Positions 9,950 to 24,200 of a stretch of DNA of 64,000 nucleotides are shown here, in pieces. Within the stretch, counting starts at the first letter, position 1. The number at the start of each line of letters is the position of its first letter. Source of the DNA: Diprion similis (Eukaryota > Arthropoda > Insecta > Hymenoptera > Diprionidae); NCBI RefSeq assembly GCF_021155765.1, contig NC_060118.1, forward strand, positions 7,750,001 through 7,814,000. The letters run 5' to 3'. The translations under genes were made by a program, and so were the position numbers. The notes under the pieces are model-generated. The model was not told where the DNA came from. It saw nothing but the letters and a program-made list of their open reading frames with translations, and searched no databases.

Positions 9950-10735
9950 CATAACAGATGCTACAGGCTTATAATCAATAATAAATGAAAATTCTCAATA
10001 ATAATCCTTGCGAAACTTGAACCTGACGACAAGCGTGATCAAGTCAGTAATTTGACTTATAGTAACTGATCCTCCGGTTCATTTGCATTATCATGGGTGG
10101 TTTCACATTTTCCTCCGATGCCCTCCAGGGCAGAAGTTCGTTCGGTCGTGAGTACATTCGGGCTGAAGAGATTCGGCATGTGTTACGTGTTACCCAAAGT
10201 TGGGTATGAACATTAAATTTTGTTAGAGTTGACTTTCAATAATGACAAAAAATTATTCGCTGAATTTGGCGGGCGGAATTGCGATGAAATCTCAGAGTTT
10301 ATCTCATATACGTCTCACTTTGCACAAATTAAACTTGCGGCGATTGGCGTTTGGAAGGATGAATTTATTCGAGTAATGTCCGAATCTTCATTCCTTTTTC
10401 TTTCAACTGTTGATTTTACTTGCGGTTCAAAGTTTATCATCACATTCACAGTTGGCAAAAGTAGGTTATTCCACATTTTTTACGTACAGATAATTGTCCA
10501 ACCTGAAAAAGTTTCAAATTCATTTTCGAATTTCACGTACCGAGACCTTTGAAATATTCTTGCGTCTAATTGAAATTTTCTTCACTACTTGATTTCAAAC
10601 TGAATCAATAATGAGCGTATATATTCATATGTAAGTAACGCATAGAAATCTATGTCTTTTGATGTGATTAAAGTAGCTTACATAACATTCATGATGTTAT
10701 TTGATGAAAGTCCCTGTTTCGCAATTTAATCTTAA
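9950..10735. repeat. Upstream flank of lectin unit 4, copy of 1-1,070
   Basis: Aligned by eye to the start of the window over several hundred bases with many substitutions and indels. It contains the second copy of the conserved open segment (10,290-10,475, plus strand). Confidence 0.55.
10290..10475 (+). other. Conserved open segment, copy 2
   Basis: Reads SHFAQIKLAAIGVWKDEFIR, then SESSF, TVDFTC, SKFIITF and VGKSR in an open frame that extends from about 10,220 to 10,552. It is the counterpart of 455-600. I do not recognise a family. Confidence 0.25.
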
Positions 10736-12225
10736 TTCAACAATTTTTAATTTCTAATGTACACAACGTTTCGGCTGGGCTCTGCCGACCCATTTCTGAT
10801 TACAAGTGAAATAAAAAATACTTAACCAGATATTTGCTTCAATACTATCGTCAGCGCCTTAAAATTTAAAAATAGTACATAAAATATATGTTACAGTTAC
10901 ATTAAGCAAGATATACAATGTTATGCAGTTGATTTTAAATTAATTATAATTAGATTGCTTTAGATTAATCATAATATATACTATATAAATATAAACGTAT
11001 ATCTATACACTATTTATAGCCTAAAGCTATGTATCTATATCTATGGAATTGATTAACAACATATATTGATATTATCTATATTACTTATTGTTATTACGTA
11101 TTTCGTTCAGAAAATATTTGTTCTGACGAATTTTAGTTTTACTTGGTAGTATGTTGAATGTATTGTGCTTAAAGAGTATCTCAACAGTGTTTGGTAGTTG
11201 TGGAATTTTATTGTGAATCTGCGGAACTTGTGCAAGTATAAATTTTATACAAAATCCTTCATAGTACATCAGATTTTAGCAAGGCCCAAAGAATAACCTG
11301 GAAAATTTTGGAAAATCGTAATAAAATTTTAAATATTCATATGCTTTCATTGTCTCCATTATGTGTAATGACTTTTTGGGAACCGTCCGTTTCCAACAAA
11401 TCTGTTTAGGGCCCGAGTAGGATCCTGAACATTTGTAGCAAACGTTATTCGAATCCTGGTAAGAATGAATAATGCGGAACTTTTTTCGTTAATGGATTGC
11501 AATTACTGTAAAGTTGTTGGAATAATGTCTGTGCTCAATAAAAAATTATTACCATCAATTGTCAAACGACTTTTTATGTATTTTTGTCCGGTTTACAGTC
11601 TCAGAATACGTTTACAATGAGTTACTCAACTCCTGAGGGGAGTGAAACGAACTGGAATTAAAAATTCCGGTTTTAGATTACGGATTATAAATTGAATGAT
11701 ACAGTTGATGCGCACTAATAGAGAGTGACTTCATTGAATAGGGCTGTAAATTTTACAATTCTAGTTTTGAAATTTCTCACCGTTTGTGTCGTGATTTAAC
11801 AGCAGTTTTTTGTGGACATGCAAAGACCGAATACAATTGCATACACGTAGTGTTTGCAGTGATTGTCCCAAGCTTGATCTCTAGATTTTGGTTATTGCAT
11901 AGTGTGTCAAATTAGCTTTCATCCAATATGCAAACAGTTTGCTTCAGATAACAGATGCTTTGGCCTCGAAATATCGCTATCGAAGGAATGAAGAATGATC
12001 GTAGCTGCGACAATCGAGTGGTATGATTTGCGTGGTTTGCGGTGTTCCCAGAGTCATAGGATATTTGGAATGATAAAATCTGGAGTACCAGGTATCAAAG
12101 ATGGGGAGAAAGTATGTGAAATTTATTGGTGATGTTTCTGTATAGCTAAAATTGAGGGTCCTCAGGGCATCAACTATCACCGACGTTTATTCGATACTTG
12201 CGTGATGATGATTGTATAGTACATG
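10736..12225. other. Intergenic DNA with a stray lectin 3' flank
   Basis: Around 11,040-11,110 the sequence matches the 3' flank of lectin units 1 and 3 ('gaattgat..aacatatattgatatt', then 'ttattgttattacgtatttcg') although no lectin exons follow. A further unit has therefore probably been lost here. The rest is AT-rich with no gene. Confidence 0.45.
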
Positions 12226-15200
12226 AAAGCAATAAGGAGGAATAATCAATTGAACACAGTCCTCAAACGCTGCGATCAACGCCTAGGAGTCACAGCCAAG
12301 AAACTGATGACCTTCAGCGTCATTTCTCTGATGTTGGTCCTGCGCTCTTTTTGCTGAGTTTTCCGGGTTCCTGGGCGTCCAATTATTCCTCTAAGGGTCA
12401 TACAAATCCATTCGGAGACGAATGATTTTCAGCAGAAAATTTTTTGACGCACTATTCCGACGTAATTTTGGGAGAGAAATCGATTAAGCGCAGTCCCAAT
12501 ACGCTGCAAGCAACGGATTGGAAGTTACAGCCTAAAAACTGCAGATTTTCATCGTCATTTCTCAGCTGCTGGTCCTAGGCTATTTTTCACGTGTTTTCTG
12601 AGTTCCTGGGCGTCGAATTAGTCTAAAAAGCGTCATACGGATCGATTCCCAGACAAAAGATTTTTCGGCCAAAAAAAATCCAAGGCTAACCCCTTTGCAT
12701 TTTTGGCGAAAATTTCGACGACTTTGAAAAGCGCTGCAAATAATTCTTTAGGGTACTATTCCGACGTGATTTTGCGAGAGGAATCGATTAATCGCAGTCC
12801 CGATACGCTGCGAGCAACACCTGCAAAGTTACAGCCGAAAAACTGCAGATTTTCATCGTCATTTCTCCGCTGCTGGTCCTAGGCTATTTTTCACGTGTTT
12901 TCTGAGTTCCTGGGCGTCGAATTAGTCTAAAAAGCGTCATACGGATCGATTCCCAGACAAAAGATTTTTCGGCCAAAAAAAATCCAAGGCTAACCCCTTT
13001 GCATTTTTGGCGAAAATTTCGACGACTTTGAAAAGTGCTGCAATTAATTCTTTAGGGTACTATTCCGACGTGATTTTGCGAGAGGAATCGATTAATCGCA
13101 GTCCCGATACGCTGCGAGCAACACCTGCAAAGTTACAGCCGAAAAACTGCAGATTTTCATCGTCATTTCTCCGCTGCTGGTCCTAGGCTATTTTTCACGT
13201 GTTTTCTGAGTTCCTGGGCGTCGAATTAGTCTAAAAAGCGTCATACGGATCGATTCCCAGACAAAAGATTTTTCGGCCAAAAAAAATCCAAGGCTAACCC
13301 CTTTGCATTTTTGGCGAAAATTTCGACGACTTTGAAAAGTGCTGCAATTAATTCTTTAGGGTACTATTCCGACGTGATTTTGCGAGAGGAATCGATTAAT
13401 CGCAGTCCCGATACGCTGCGAGCAACACCTGCAAAGTTACAGCCGAAAAACTGCAGATTTTCATCGTCATTTCTCCGCTGCTGGTCCTAGGCTATTTTTC
13501 ACGTGTTTTCTGAGTTCCTGGGCGTCGAATTAGTCTAAAAAGCGTCATACGGATCGATTCCCAGACAAAAGATTTTTCCGCCAAAAAAAATCCAAGGCTA
13601 ACCCCTTTGCATTTTTGGCAAAAATTTCGACGACTTTGAAAAGTGCTGCAATTAATTCTTTAGGGTACTATTCCGACGTGATTTTGCGAGAGGAATCGAT
13701 TGATCGCAGTCCCGATACGCTGCGAGCAACACCTGCAAAGTTACAGCCAAAAAACTGCAGATTTTCATCGTCATTTCTCCGCTGCTGGTCCTAGGCTATT
13801 TTTCACGTGTTTTCTGAGTTCCTGGGCGTGGAATTAGTCTAAAAAGCGTCATACGGATCGATTCCCAGACAAAAGATTTTTCGGCCAAAAAAAATCCAAG
13901 GCTAACCCCTTTGCATTTTTGGCGAAAATTTCGACGACTTTGAAAAGCGCTGCAAATAATTCTTTAGGGTACTATTCCGACGTGATTTTGCGAGAGGAAT
14001 CGATTAATCGCAGTCCCGATACGCTGCGAGCAACACCTGCAAAGTTACAGCCGAAAAACTGCAGATTTTCATCGTCATTTCTCCGCTGCTGGTCCTAGGC
14101 TATTTTTCACGTGTTTTCTGAGTTCCTGGGCGTCGAATTAGTCTAAAAAGCGTCATACGGATCGATTCCCAGACAAAAGATTTTTCGGCCAAAAAAAATC
14201 CAAGGCTAACCCCTTTGCATTTTTGGCGAAAATTTCGACGACTTTGAAAAGTGCTGCAATTAATTCTTTAGGGTACTATTCCGACGTGATTTTGCGAGAG
14301 GAATCGATTAATCGCAGTCCCGATACGCTGCGAGCAACACCTGCAAAGTTACAGCCGAAAAACTGCAGATTTTCATCGTCATTTCTCCGCTGCTGGTCCT
14401 AGGCTATTTTTCACGTGTTTTCTGAGTTCCTGGGCGTCGAATTAGTCTAAAAAGCGTCATACGGATCGATTCCCAGACAAAAGATTTTTCGGCCAAAAAA
14501 AATCCAAGGCTAACCCCTTTGCATTTTTGGCGAAAATTTCGACGACTTTGAAAAGTGCTGCAATTAATTCTTTAGGGTACTATTCCGACGTGATTTTGCG
14601 AGAGGAATCGATTGATCGCAGTCCCGATACGCTGCGAGCAACACCTGCAAAGTTACAGCCAAAAAACTGCAGATTTTCATCGTCATTTCTCCGCTGCTGG
14701 TCCTAGGCTATTTTTCACGTGTTTTCTGAGTTCCTGGGCGTCGAATTAGTCTAAAAAGCGTCATACGGATAGATTCCCAGACAAAAGATTTTTCGGCCAA
14801 ACAAAATCCAAGGCTAACCCCTTTGCATTTTTGGCGAAAATTTCGACGACTTTGAAAAGCGCTGCAATTAATTCTTTAGGGTACTATTCCGACGTGATTT
14901 TGCGAGAGGAATCGATTAATCGCAGTCCCGATACGCTGCGAGCAACACCTGCAAAGTTACAGCCGAAAAACTGCAGATTTTCATCGTCATTTCTCCGCTG
15001 CTGGTCCTAGGCTATTTTTCACGTGTTTTCTGAGTTCCTGGGCGTCGAATTAGTCTAAAAAGCGTCATACGGATCGATTCCCGGACAAAAGATTTTTCGG
15101 CCAAAAAAAATCCAAGGCTAACCCCTTTGCATTTTTGGCAAAAATTTCGACGACTTTGAAAAGTGCTGCAATTAATTCTTGTGGGTACTATTCCGACGTG

Positions 15201-16199
15201 ATTTCGCGAGAGGAATCGATTAATCGCAGTCCCGATACGCTGCGAGCAACACCTGCAAAGTTACAGCCGAAAAACTGCAGATTTTCATCGTCATTTCTCC
15301 GCTGCTGGTCCTAGGCTATTTTTCACGTCTTTTCTGAGTTCCTGGGCGTCGAATTAGTCTAAAAAGCGTCATACGGATCGATTCCCAGACAAAAGATTTT
15401 TCGGCCAAACAAAATCCAAGGCTAACCCCTTTGCATTTTTGGCGAAAATTTCGACGACTTTGAAAAGCGCTGCAATTAATTCTTTGGGGTACTATTCCGA
15501 CGTGATTTTGCGAGAGGAATCGATTAATCGCAGTCCCGATACGCTGCGAGCAACACCTGCAAAGTTACAGCCGAAAAACTGCAGATTTTCATCGTCATTT
15601 CTCCGCTGCTGGTCCTAGGCTATTTTTCACGTGTTCTCTGAGTTCCTGGGCGTCGAATTAGTCTGAAAAGCGTCATACGGATCGATTCCCGGACAAAAGA
15701 TTTTTCGGCCAAAAAAAATCCAAGGCTAACCCCTTTGCATTTTTGGCAAAAATTTCGACGACTTTGAAAAGTGCTGCAATTAATTCTTTAGGGTACTATT
15801 CCGACGTGATTTTGCGAAAGGAATCGATTAATCGCAGTCCCGATACGCTGCGAGCAACACCTGCAAAGTTACGGCCGAAAAACTGCAGATTTTCATCGTC
15901 ATTTCTCCGCTGCTGGTCCTAGGCTATTTTTCACGTGTTTTCTGAGTTCCTGGGCGTCGAATTAGTCTAAAAAGCGTCATACGGATCGATTCCCAGACAA
16001 AAGATTTTTCGGCCAAAAAAATCCAAGGCTAACCCCTTTGCATTTTTGGCAAAAATTTCGACGACTTTGAAAAGTGCTGCAATTAATTCTTTAGGGTACT
16101 ATTCCGACGTGATTTTGCGAGAGGAATCGATTAATCGCAGTCCCGATACGCTGCGAGCAACACCTGCAAAGTTACAGCCAAAAAACTGCAGATTTTCAT

Positions 16200-18480
16200 C
16201 GTCATTTCTCCGCTGCTGGTCCTAGGCTATTTTTCACGTGTTTTCTGAGTTCCTGGGCGTCGAATTAGTCTAAAAAGCGTCATACGGATCGATTTCCAGA
16301 CAAAAGATTTTTCGGCCAAAAAAAATCCAAGGCTAACCCCTTTGCATTTTTGGCGAAAATTTCGACGACTTTGAAAAGTGCTGCAATTAATTCTTCAAAG
16401 TACTATTCCAAAGTGATTTTGCGAGAGGAATCGATTAATCGCAGTCCCGATACGCTGCGAGCAACACCTGCAAAGTTACAGCCGAAAAACTGCAGATTTT
16501 CATCGTCATTTCTCCGCTGCTGGTCCTAGGCTATTTTTCACGTGTTTTCTGAGTTCCTGGGCGTCGAATTAGTCTAAAAAGCGTCATACGGATCGATTCC
16601 CAGACAAAAGATTTTTCGGCCAAAAAAAATCCAAGGCTAACCCCTTTGCATTTTTGGCGAAAATTTCGACGACTTTGAAAAGTGCTGCAATTAATTCTTT
16701 AGGGTACTATTCCGACGTGATTTTGCGAAAGGAATCGATTAATCGCAGTCCCGATACGCTGCGAGCAACACCTGCAAAGTTACAGCCGAAAAACTGCAGA
16801 TTTTCATCGTCATTTCTCCGCTGCTGGTCCTAGGCTATTTTTCACGTGTTTTCTGAGTTCCTGGGCGGCGAATTAGTCTAATAAGCGTCATACGGATCGA
16901 TTCCCAGACAAAAGATTTTTCGGCCAAAAAAAATCCAAGGCTAACCCCTTTGCATTTTTGGCGAAAATTTCGACGACTTTGAAAAGTGCTGCAATTAATT
17001 CTTCAAAGTACTATTCCAAAGTGATTTTGCGAGAGGAATCGATTAATCGCAGTCCCGATACGCTGCGAGCAACACCTGCAAAGTTACAGCCGAAAAACTG
17101 CAGATTTTCATCGTCATTTCTCCGCTGCTGGTCCTAGGCTATTTTTCACGTGTTTTCTGAGTTCCTGGGCGTCGAATTAGTCTAAAAAGCGTCATACGGA
17201 TCGATTCCCAGACAAAAGATTTTTCGGCCAAAAAAAATCCAAGGCTAACCCCTTTGCATTTTTGGCGAAAATTTCGACGACTTTGAAAAGTGCTGCAATT
17301 AATTCTTTAGGGTACTATTCCGACGTGATTTTGCGAAAGGAATCGATTAATCGCAGTCCCGATACGCTGCGAGCAACACCTGCAAAGTTACAGCCGAAAA
17401 ACTGCAGATTTTCATCGTCATTTCTCCGCTGCTGGTCCTAGGCTATTTTTCACGTGTTTTCTGAGTTCCTGGGCGGCGAATTAGTCTAAAAAGCGTCATA
17501 CGGTTCGATTCCCAGACGAAAGATTTTTCGGCCAAAAAAAATCCAAGGCTAACCCCTTTGCATTTTTGGCAAAAATTTTGACGACTTTGAAAAATGCTGC
17601 AATTAATTCTTTAGAGTACTATTCCCACGTAATTTTGCGAGAGGAATCGATTAATCGCAGTCCCGATACGCTGCGAGCAACACCTGCAAAGTTACAGCCG
17701 AAAAACTGCAGATTTTCATCGTCATTTCTCTGCTGCTGGTCCTAGGCTATTTTTCATGTGTTTTCTGAGTTCCTGGGCGTCGAATTAGTCTAAAAAGCGT
17801 CATACGGATCGATTCCCAGACAAAAGATTTTTCGGCCAAAAAAAATCCAAGGCTAACCCCTTTGCATTTTTGGCGAAAATTTCGACGACTTTGAAAAGTG
17901 CTGCAATTATTTCTTTAGGGTACTATTCCGACGTGATTTTGCGAGAGGAATCGATTAATCGCAGTCCCGATACGCTGCGAGCAACACCTGCAAAGTTACA
18001 GCCGAAAAACTGCAGATTTTCATCGTCATTTCTCCGCTGCTGGTCCTAGGCTATTTTTCACGTGTCTTCTGAGTTCCTGGGCGGCGAATTAGTCTAAAAA
18101 GCGTCATACGGATCGATTCCCAGACAAAAGATTTTTCGGCCAAAAAAAATCCAAGGCTAACTTTGCATTTTTGGCGAAAATTTCGATGACTTTGAAAAGT
18201 GCTGCAATTAATTCTTTAGAGTACTATTCCGACGTAATTTCGCGAGAGGAATCGATTAATCGCAGTCCCGATACGCTGCGAGCAACACCTGCAAAGTTAC
18301 AGCCGAAAAACTGCAGATTTTCATCGTCATTTCTCTGCTGCTGGTCCTAGGCTATTTTTCATGTGTTTTCTGAGTTCCTGGGCGTCGAATTAGTCTAAAA
18401 AGCGTCATACGGATCGATTCCCAGACAAACGATTTTTCGGCCAAAAAAAATCCAAGGCTAACCCCTTTGCATTTTTGGCG
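16200..18480. repeat. Higher-order satellite block, copy 1
   Basis: Diagnostic variants occur here in order: 'gatttccaga' (16291), 'ttcttcaaagtac' (about 16,390 and again about 608 bases later), 'gggcggcg..ctaataagcg' (16861), 'cggttcgatt' (17501), the CCCC deletion (18157) and 'acaaacgatt' (18425). The same series recurs at 19.3-21.2 kb. Confidence 0.85.
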
Positions 18481-19239
18481 AAAATTTCGACGACTTTGAA
18501 AAGTGCTGCAATTAATTCTTTAGAGTACTATTCCCACGTAATTTTGCGAGAGGAATCGATTAATCGCAGTCCCGATACGCTGCGAGCAACACCTGCAAAG
18601 TTACAGCCGAAAAACTGCAGATTTTCATCGTCATTTCTCCGCTGCTGGTCCTAGGCTATTTTTCACGTGTTTTCTGAGTTCCTGGGCGTCGAATTAGTCT
18701 AAAAAGCGTCATACGGATCGATTCCCAGACAAAAGATTTTTCGGCCAAAAAAATCCAAGGCTAACCCCTTTGCATTTTTGGCAAAAATTTCGACGACTTT
18801 GAAAAGTGCTGCAATTAATTCTTTAGGGTACTATTCCGACGTGATTTTGCGAGAGGAATCGATTAATCGCAGTCCCGATACGCTGCGAGCAACACCTGCA
18901 AAGTTACAGCCAAAAAACTGCAGATTTTCATCGTCATTTCTCCGCTGCTGGTCCAAGGCTATTTTTCACGTGTTTTCTGAGTTCCTGGGCGTCGAATTAG
19001 TCTAAAAAGAGTCATACGGATCGATTCCCAGACGAAAGATTTTTCGGCCAAAAAAAATCCAAGGCTAACCCCTTTGCATTTTTGGCAAAAATTTCGACGA
19101 CTTTGAAAAGTGCTGCAATTAATTCTTTAGGGTACTATTCCGACGTGATTTTGCGAGAGGAGACGATTAATCGCAGTCCCGATACGCTGCGAGCAACACC
19201 TGCAAAGTTAGAGCCGAAAAACTGCAGATTTTCATCGTC

Positions 19240-21210
19240 ATTTCTCCGCTGCTGGTCCTAGGCTATTTTTCACGTGTTTTCTGAGTTCCTGGGCGTCGAA
19301 TTAGTCTAAAAAGCGTCATACGGATCGATTTCCAGACAAAAGATTTTTCGGCCAAAAAAAATCCAAGGCTAACCCCTTTGCATTTTTGGCGAAAATTTCG
19401 ACGACTTTGAAAAGTGCTGCAATTAATTCTTCAAAGTACTATTCCAAAGTGATTTTGCGAGAGGAATCGATTAATCGCAGTCCCGATACGCTGCGAGCAA
19501 CACCTGCAAAGTTACAGCCGAAAAACTGCAGATTTTCATCGTCATTTCTCCGCTGCTGGTCCTAGGCTATTTTTCACGTGTTTTCTGAGTTCCTGGGCGT
19601 CGAATTAGTCTAAAAAGCGTCATACGGATCGATTCCCAGACAAAAGATTTTTCGGCCAAAAAAAATCCAAGGCTAACCCCTTTGCATTTTTGGCGAAAAT
19701 TTCGACGACTTTGAAAAGTGCTGCAATTAATTCTTTAGGGTACTATTCCGACGTGATTTTGCGAAAGGAATCGATTAATCGCAGTCCCGATACGCTGCGA
19801 GCAACACCTGCAAAGTTACAGCCGAAAAACTGCAGATTTTCATCGTCATTTCTCCGCTGCTGGTCCTAGGCTATTTTTCACGTGTTTTCTGAGTTCCTGG
19901 GCGGCGAATTAGTCTAATAAGCGTCATACGGATCGATTCCCAGACAAAAGATTTTTCGGCCAAAAAAAATCCAAGGCTAACCCCTTTGCATTTTTGGCGA
20001 AAATTTCGACGACTTTGAAAAGTGCTGCAATTAATTCTTGTGGGTACTATTCCGACGTGATTTCGCGAGAGGAATCGATTAATCGCAGTCCCGATACGCT
20101 GCGAGCAACACCTGCAAAGTTACAGCCGAAAAACTGCAGATTTTCATCGTCATTTCTCCGCTGCTGGTCCTAGGCTATTTTTCACGTGTTTTCTGAGTTC
20201 CTGGGCGGCGAATTAGTCTAAAAAGCGTCATACGGTTCGATTCCCAGACGAAAGATTTTTCGGCCAAAAAAAATCCAAGGCTAACCCCTTTGCATTTTTG
20301 GCAAAAATTTTGACGACTTTGAAAAATGCTGCAATTAATTCTTTAGAGTACTATTCCCACGTAATTTTGCGAGAGGAATCGATTAATCGCAGTCCCGATA
20401 CGCTGCGAGCAACACCTGCAAAGTTACAGCCGAAAAACTGCAGATTTTCATCGTCATTTCTCTGCTGCTGGTCCTAGGCTATTTTTCATGTGTTTTCTGA
20501 GTTCCTGGGCGTCGAATTAGTCTAAAAAGCGTCATACGGATCGATTCCCAGACAAAAGATTTTTCGGCCAAAAAAAATCCAAGGCTAACCCCTTTGCATT
20601 TTTGGCGAAAATTTCGACGACTTTGAAAAGTGCTGCAATTATTTCTTTAGGGTACTATTCCGACGTGATTTTGCGAGAGGAATCGATTAATCGCAGTCCC
20701 GATACGCTGCGAGCAACACCTGCAAAGTTACAGCCGAAAAACTGCAGATTTTCATCGTCATTTCTCCGCTGCTGGTCCTAGGCTATTTTTCACGTGTTTT
20801 CTGAGTTCCTGGGCGGCGAATTAGTCTAAAAAGCGTCATACGGATCGATTCCCAGACAAAAGATTTTTCGGCCAAAAAAAATCCAAGGCTAACTTTGCAT
20901 TTTTGGCGAAAATTTCGACGACTTTGAAAAGTGCTGCAATTAATTCTTTAGAGTACTATTCCGACGTAATTTCGCGAGAGGAATCGATTAATCGCAGTCC
21001 CGATACGCTGCGAGCAACACCTGCAAAGTTACAGCCGAAAAACTGCAGATTTTCATCGTCATTTCTCTGCTGCTGGTCCTAGGCTATTTTTCATGTGTTT
21101 TCTGAGTTCCTGGGCGTCGAATTAGTCTAAAAAGCGTCATACGGATCGATTCCCAGACAAACGATTTTTCGGCCAAAAAAAATCCAAGGCTAACCCCTTT
21201 GCATTTTTGG
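19240..21210. repeat. Higher-order satellite block, copy 2
   Basis: The variants of copy 1 reappear at an offset of 3036 bases (19327, 19897). After about 20,030 the offset is 2732 bases (20233, 20889, 21157). Copy 2 therefore lacks exactly one 304-base monomer. At the switch point it carries the 'cttgtgggtac' variant otherwise seen near 15,180. Confidence 0.85.
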
Positions 21211-24200
21211 CGAAAATTTCGACGACTTTGAAAAGTGCTGCAATTAATTCTTTAGAGTACTATTCCGACGTAATTTTGCGAGAGGAATCGATTAATCGCA
21301 GTCCCGATACGCTGCGAGCAACACCCGCAAAGTTACAGCCGAAAAACTGCAGATTTTCATCGTCATTTCTCTGCTGCTGGTCCTAGGCTATTTTTCATGT
21401 GTTTTCTGAGTTCCTGGGCGTCGAATTAGTCTAGAAAGCGTCATACGGATCGATTCCCAGACAAAAGATTTTTCGGCCAAAAAAAATCCAAGGCTAACCC
21501 CTTTGCATTTTTGGCGAAAATTTCGACGACTTTGAAAAGTGCTGCAATTAATTCTTTAGAGTACTATTCCGACGTAATTTTGCGAGAGGAATCGATTAAT
21601 CGCAGTCCCGATACGCTGCGAGCAACACCTGCAAAGTTACAGCCGAAAAACTGCAGATTTTCATCGTCATTTCTCTGCTGCTGGTCCTAGGCTATTTTTC
21701 ATGTGTTTTCTGAGTTCCTGGGCGTCGAATTAGTCTAAAAAGCGTCATACGGATCGATTCCCAGACAAAAGATTTTTCGGCCAAAAAAAATCCAAGGCTA
21801 ACCCCTTTGCATTTTTGGCGAAAATTTCGACGACTTTGAAAAGTGCTGCAATCAATTCTTTAGAGTACTATTCCGACGTAATTTTGCGAGAGGAATCGAT
21901 TAATCGCAGTCCCGATACGCTGCGAGCAACACCTGCAAAGTTACAGCCGAAAAACTGCAGATTTTCATCGTCATTTCTCTGCTGCTGGTCCTAGGCTATT
22001 TTTCATGTGTTTTCTGAGTTCCTGGGCGTCGAATTAGTCTAAAAAGCGTCATACGGATCGATTCCCAGACAAAAGATTTTTCGGCCAAAAAAAATCCAAG
22101 GCTAACCCCTTTGCATTTTTGGCGAAAATTTCGACGACTTTGAAAAGTGCTGCAATTCATTCTTTAGAGTACTATTCCGACGTAATTTTGCGAGAGGAAT
22201 CGATTAATCGCAGTCCCGATACGCTGCGAGCAACACCTGCAAAGTTACAGCCGAAAAACTGCAGATTTTCATCGTCATTTCTCTGCTGCTGGTCCTAGGC
22301 TATTTTTCATGTGTTTTCTGAGTTCCTGGGCGTCGAATTAGTCTAAAAAGCGTCATACGGATCGATTCCCAGACAAAAGATTTTTCGGCCAAAAAAAATC
22401 CAAGGCTAACCCCTTTGCATTTTTGGCGAAAATTTCGACGACTTTGAAAAGTGCTGCAATTAATTCTTTAGAGTACTATTCCCACGTAATTTTGCGAGAG
22501 GAATCGATTAATCGCAGTCCCGATACGCTGCGAGCAACACCTGCAAAGTTACAGCCGAAAAACTGCAGATTTTCATCGTCATTTCTCTGCTGCTGGTCCT
22601 AGGCTATTTTTCATGTGTTTTCTGAGTTCCTGGGCGTCGAATTAGTCTAAAAAGCGTCATACGGATCGATTCCCAGACAAAAGATTTTTCGGCCAAAAAA
22701 AATCCAAGGCTAACCCCTTTGCATTTTTGGCGAAAATTTTGACGACTTTGAAAAGTGCTGCAATTAATTCTTTAGAGTACTATTCCGACGTAATTTTGCG
22801 AGAGGAATCGATTAATCGCAGTCCCGATACGCTGCGAGCAACACCTGCAAAGTTACAGCCGAAAAACTGCAGATTTTCATCGTCATTTCTCTGCTGCTGG
22901 TCCTAGGCTATTTTTCATGTGTTTTCTGAGTTCCTGGGCGTCGAATTAGTCTAAAAAGCGTCATACGGATCGATTCCCAGACAAAAGATTTTTCGGCCAA
23001 AAAAAATCCAAGGCTAACCCCTTTGCATTTTTGGCGAAAATTTCGAAGACTTTGAAAAGTGCTGCAATTAATTCTTCAGAGTACTATTCCGACGTAATTT
23101 CGCGAGAGGAATCGATTAATCGCAGTCCCGATACGCTGCGAGCAACACCTGCAAAGTTACAGCCGAAAAACTGCAGATTTTCATCGTCATTTCTCTGCTG
23201 CTGGTCCTAGGCTATTTTTCATGTGTTTTCTGAGTTCCTGGGCGTCGAATTAGTCTAAAAAGCGTCATACGGATCGATTCCCTGACAAAAGATTTTTCGG
23301 CCAAAAAAAATCCAAGGCTAACCCCTTTGCATTTTTGGCGAAAATTTCGACGACTTTGAAAAGTGCTGCAATTAATTCTTTAGAGTACTATTCCGACGTA
23401 ATTTTGCGAGAGGAATCGATTAATCGCAGTCCCGATACGCTGCGAGCAACACCTGCAAAGTTACAGCCGAAAAACTGCAGATTTTCATCGTCATTTCTCT
23501 GCTGCTGGTCCTAGGCTATTTTTCATGTGTTTTCTGAGTTCCTGGGCGTCGAATTAGTCTAAAAAGCGTCATACGGATCGATTCCCTGACAAAAGATTTT
23601 TCGGCCAAAAAAAATCCAAGGCTAACCCCTTTCCATTTTTGGCGAAAATTTCGACGACTTTGAAAAGTGCTGCAATTAATTCTTTAGAGTACTATTCCGA
23701 CGTAATTTTGCGAGAGGAATCGATTAATCGCAGTCCCGATACGCTGCGAGCAACACCTGCAAAGTTACAGCCGAAAAACTGCAGATTTTCATCGTCATTT
23801 CTCTGCTGCTGGTCCTAGGCTATTTTTCATGTGTTTTCTGAGTTCCTGGGCGTCGAATTAGTCTAAAAAGCGTCATACGGATCGATTCCCAGACAAAAGA
23901 TTTTTCGGCCAGAAAAAATCCAAGGCTAACCCCTTTGCATTTTTGGCGAAAATTTCGACGACTTTGAAAAGTGCTGCAATTAATTCTTTAGAGTACTATT
24001 CCGACGTAATTTTGCGAGAGGAATCGATTAATCGCAGTCCCGATACGCTGCGAGCAACACCTGCAAAGTTACAGCCGAAAAACTGCAGATTTTCATCGTC
24101 ATTTCTCTGCTGCTGGTCCTAGGCTATTTTTCATGTGTTTTCTGAGTTCCTGGGCGTCGAATTAGTCTAAAAAGCGTCATACGGATCGATTCCCAGACAA

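Noticed and set aside
18778-19005. Open frame inside the satellite
   Set aside because: It starts with TTG, occurs in one monomer only and is broken in the neighbours.
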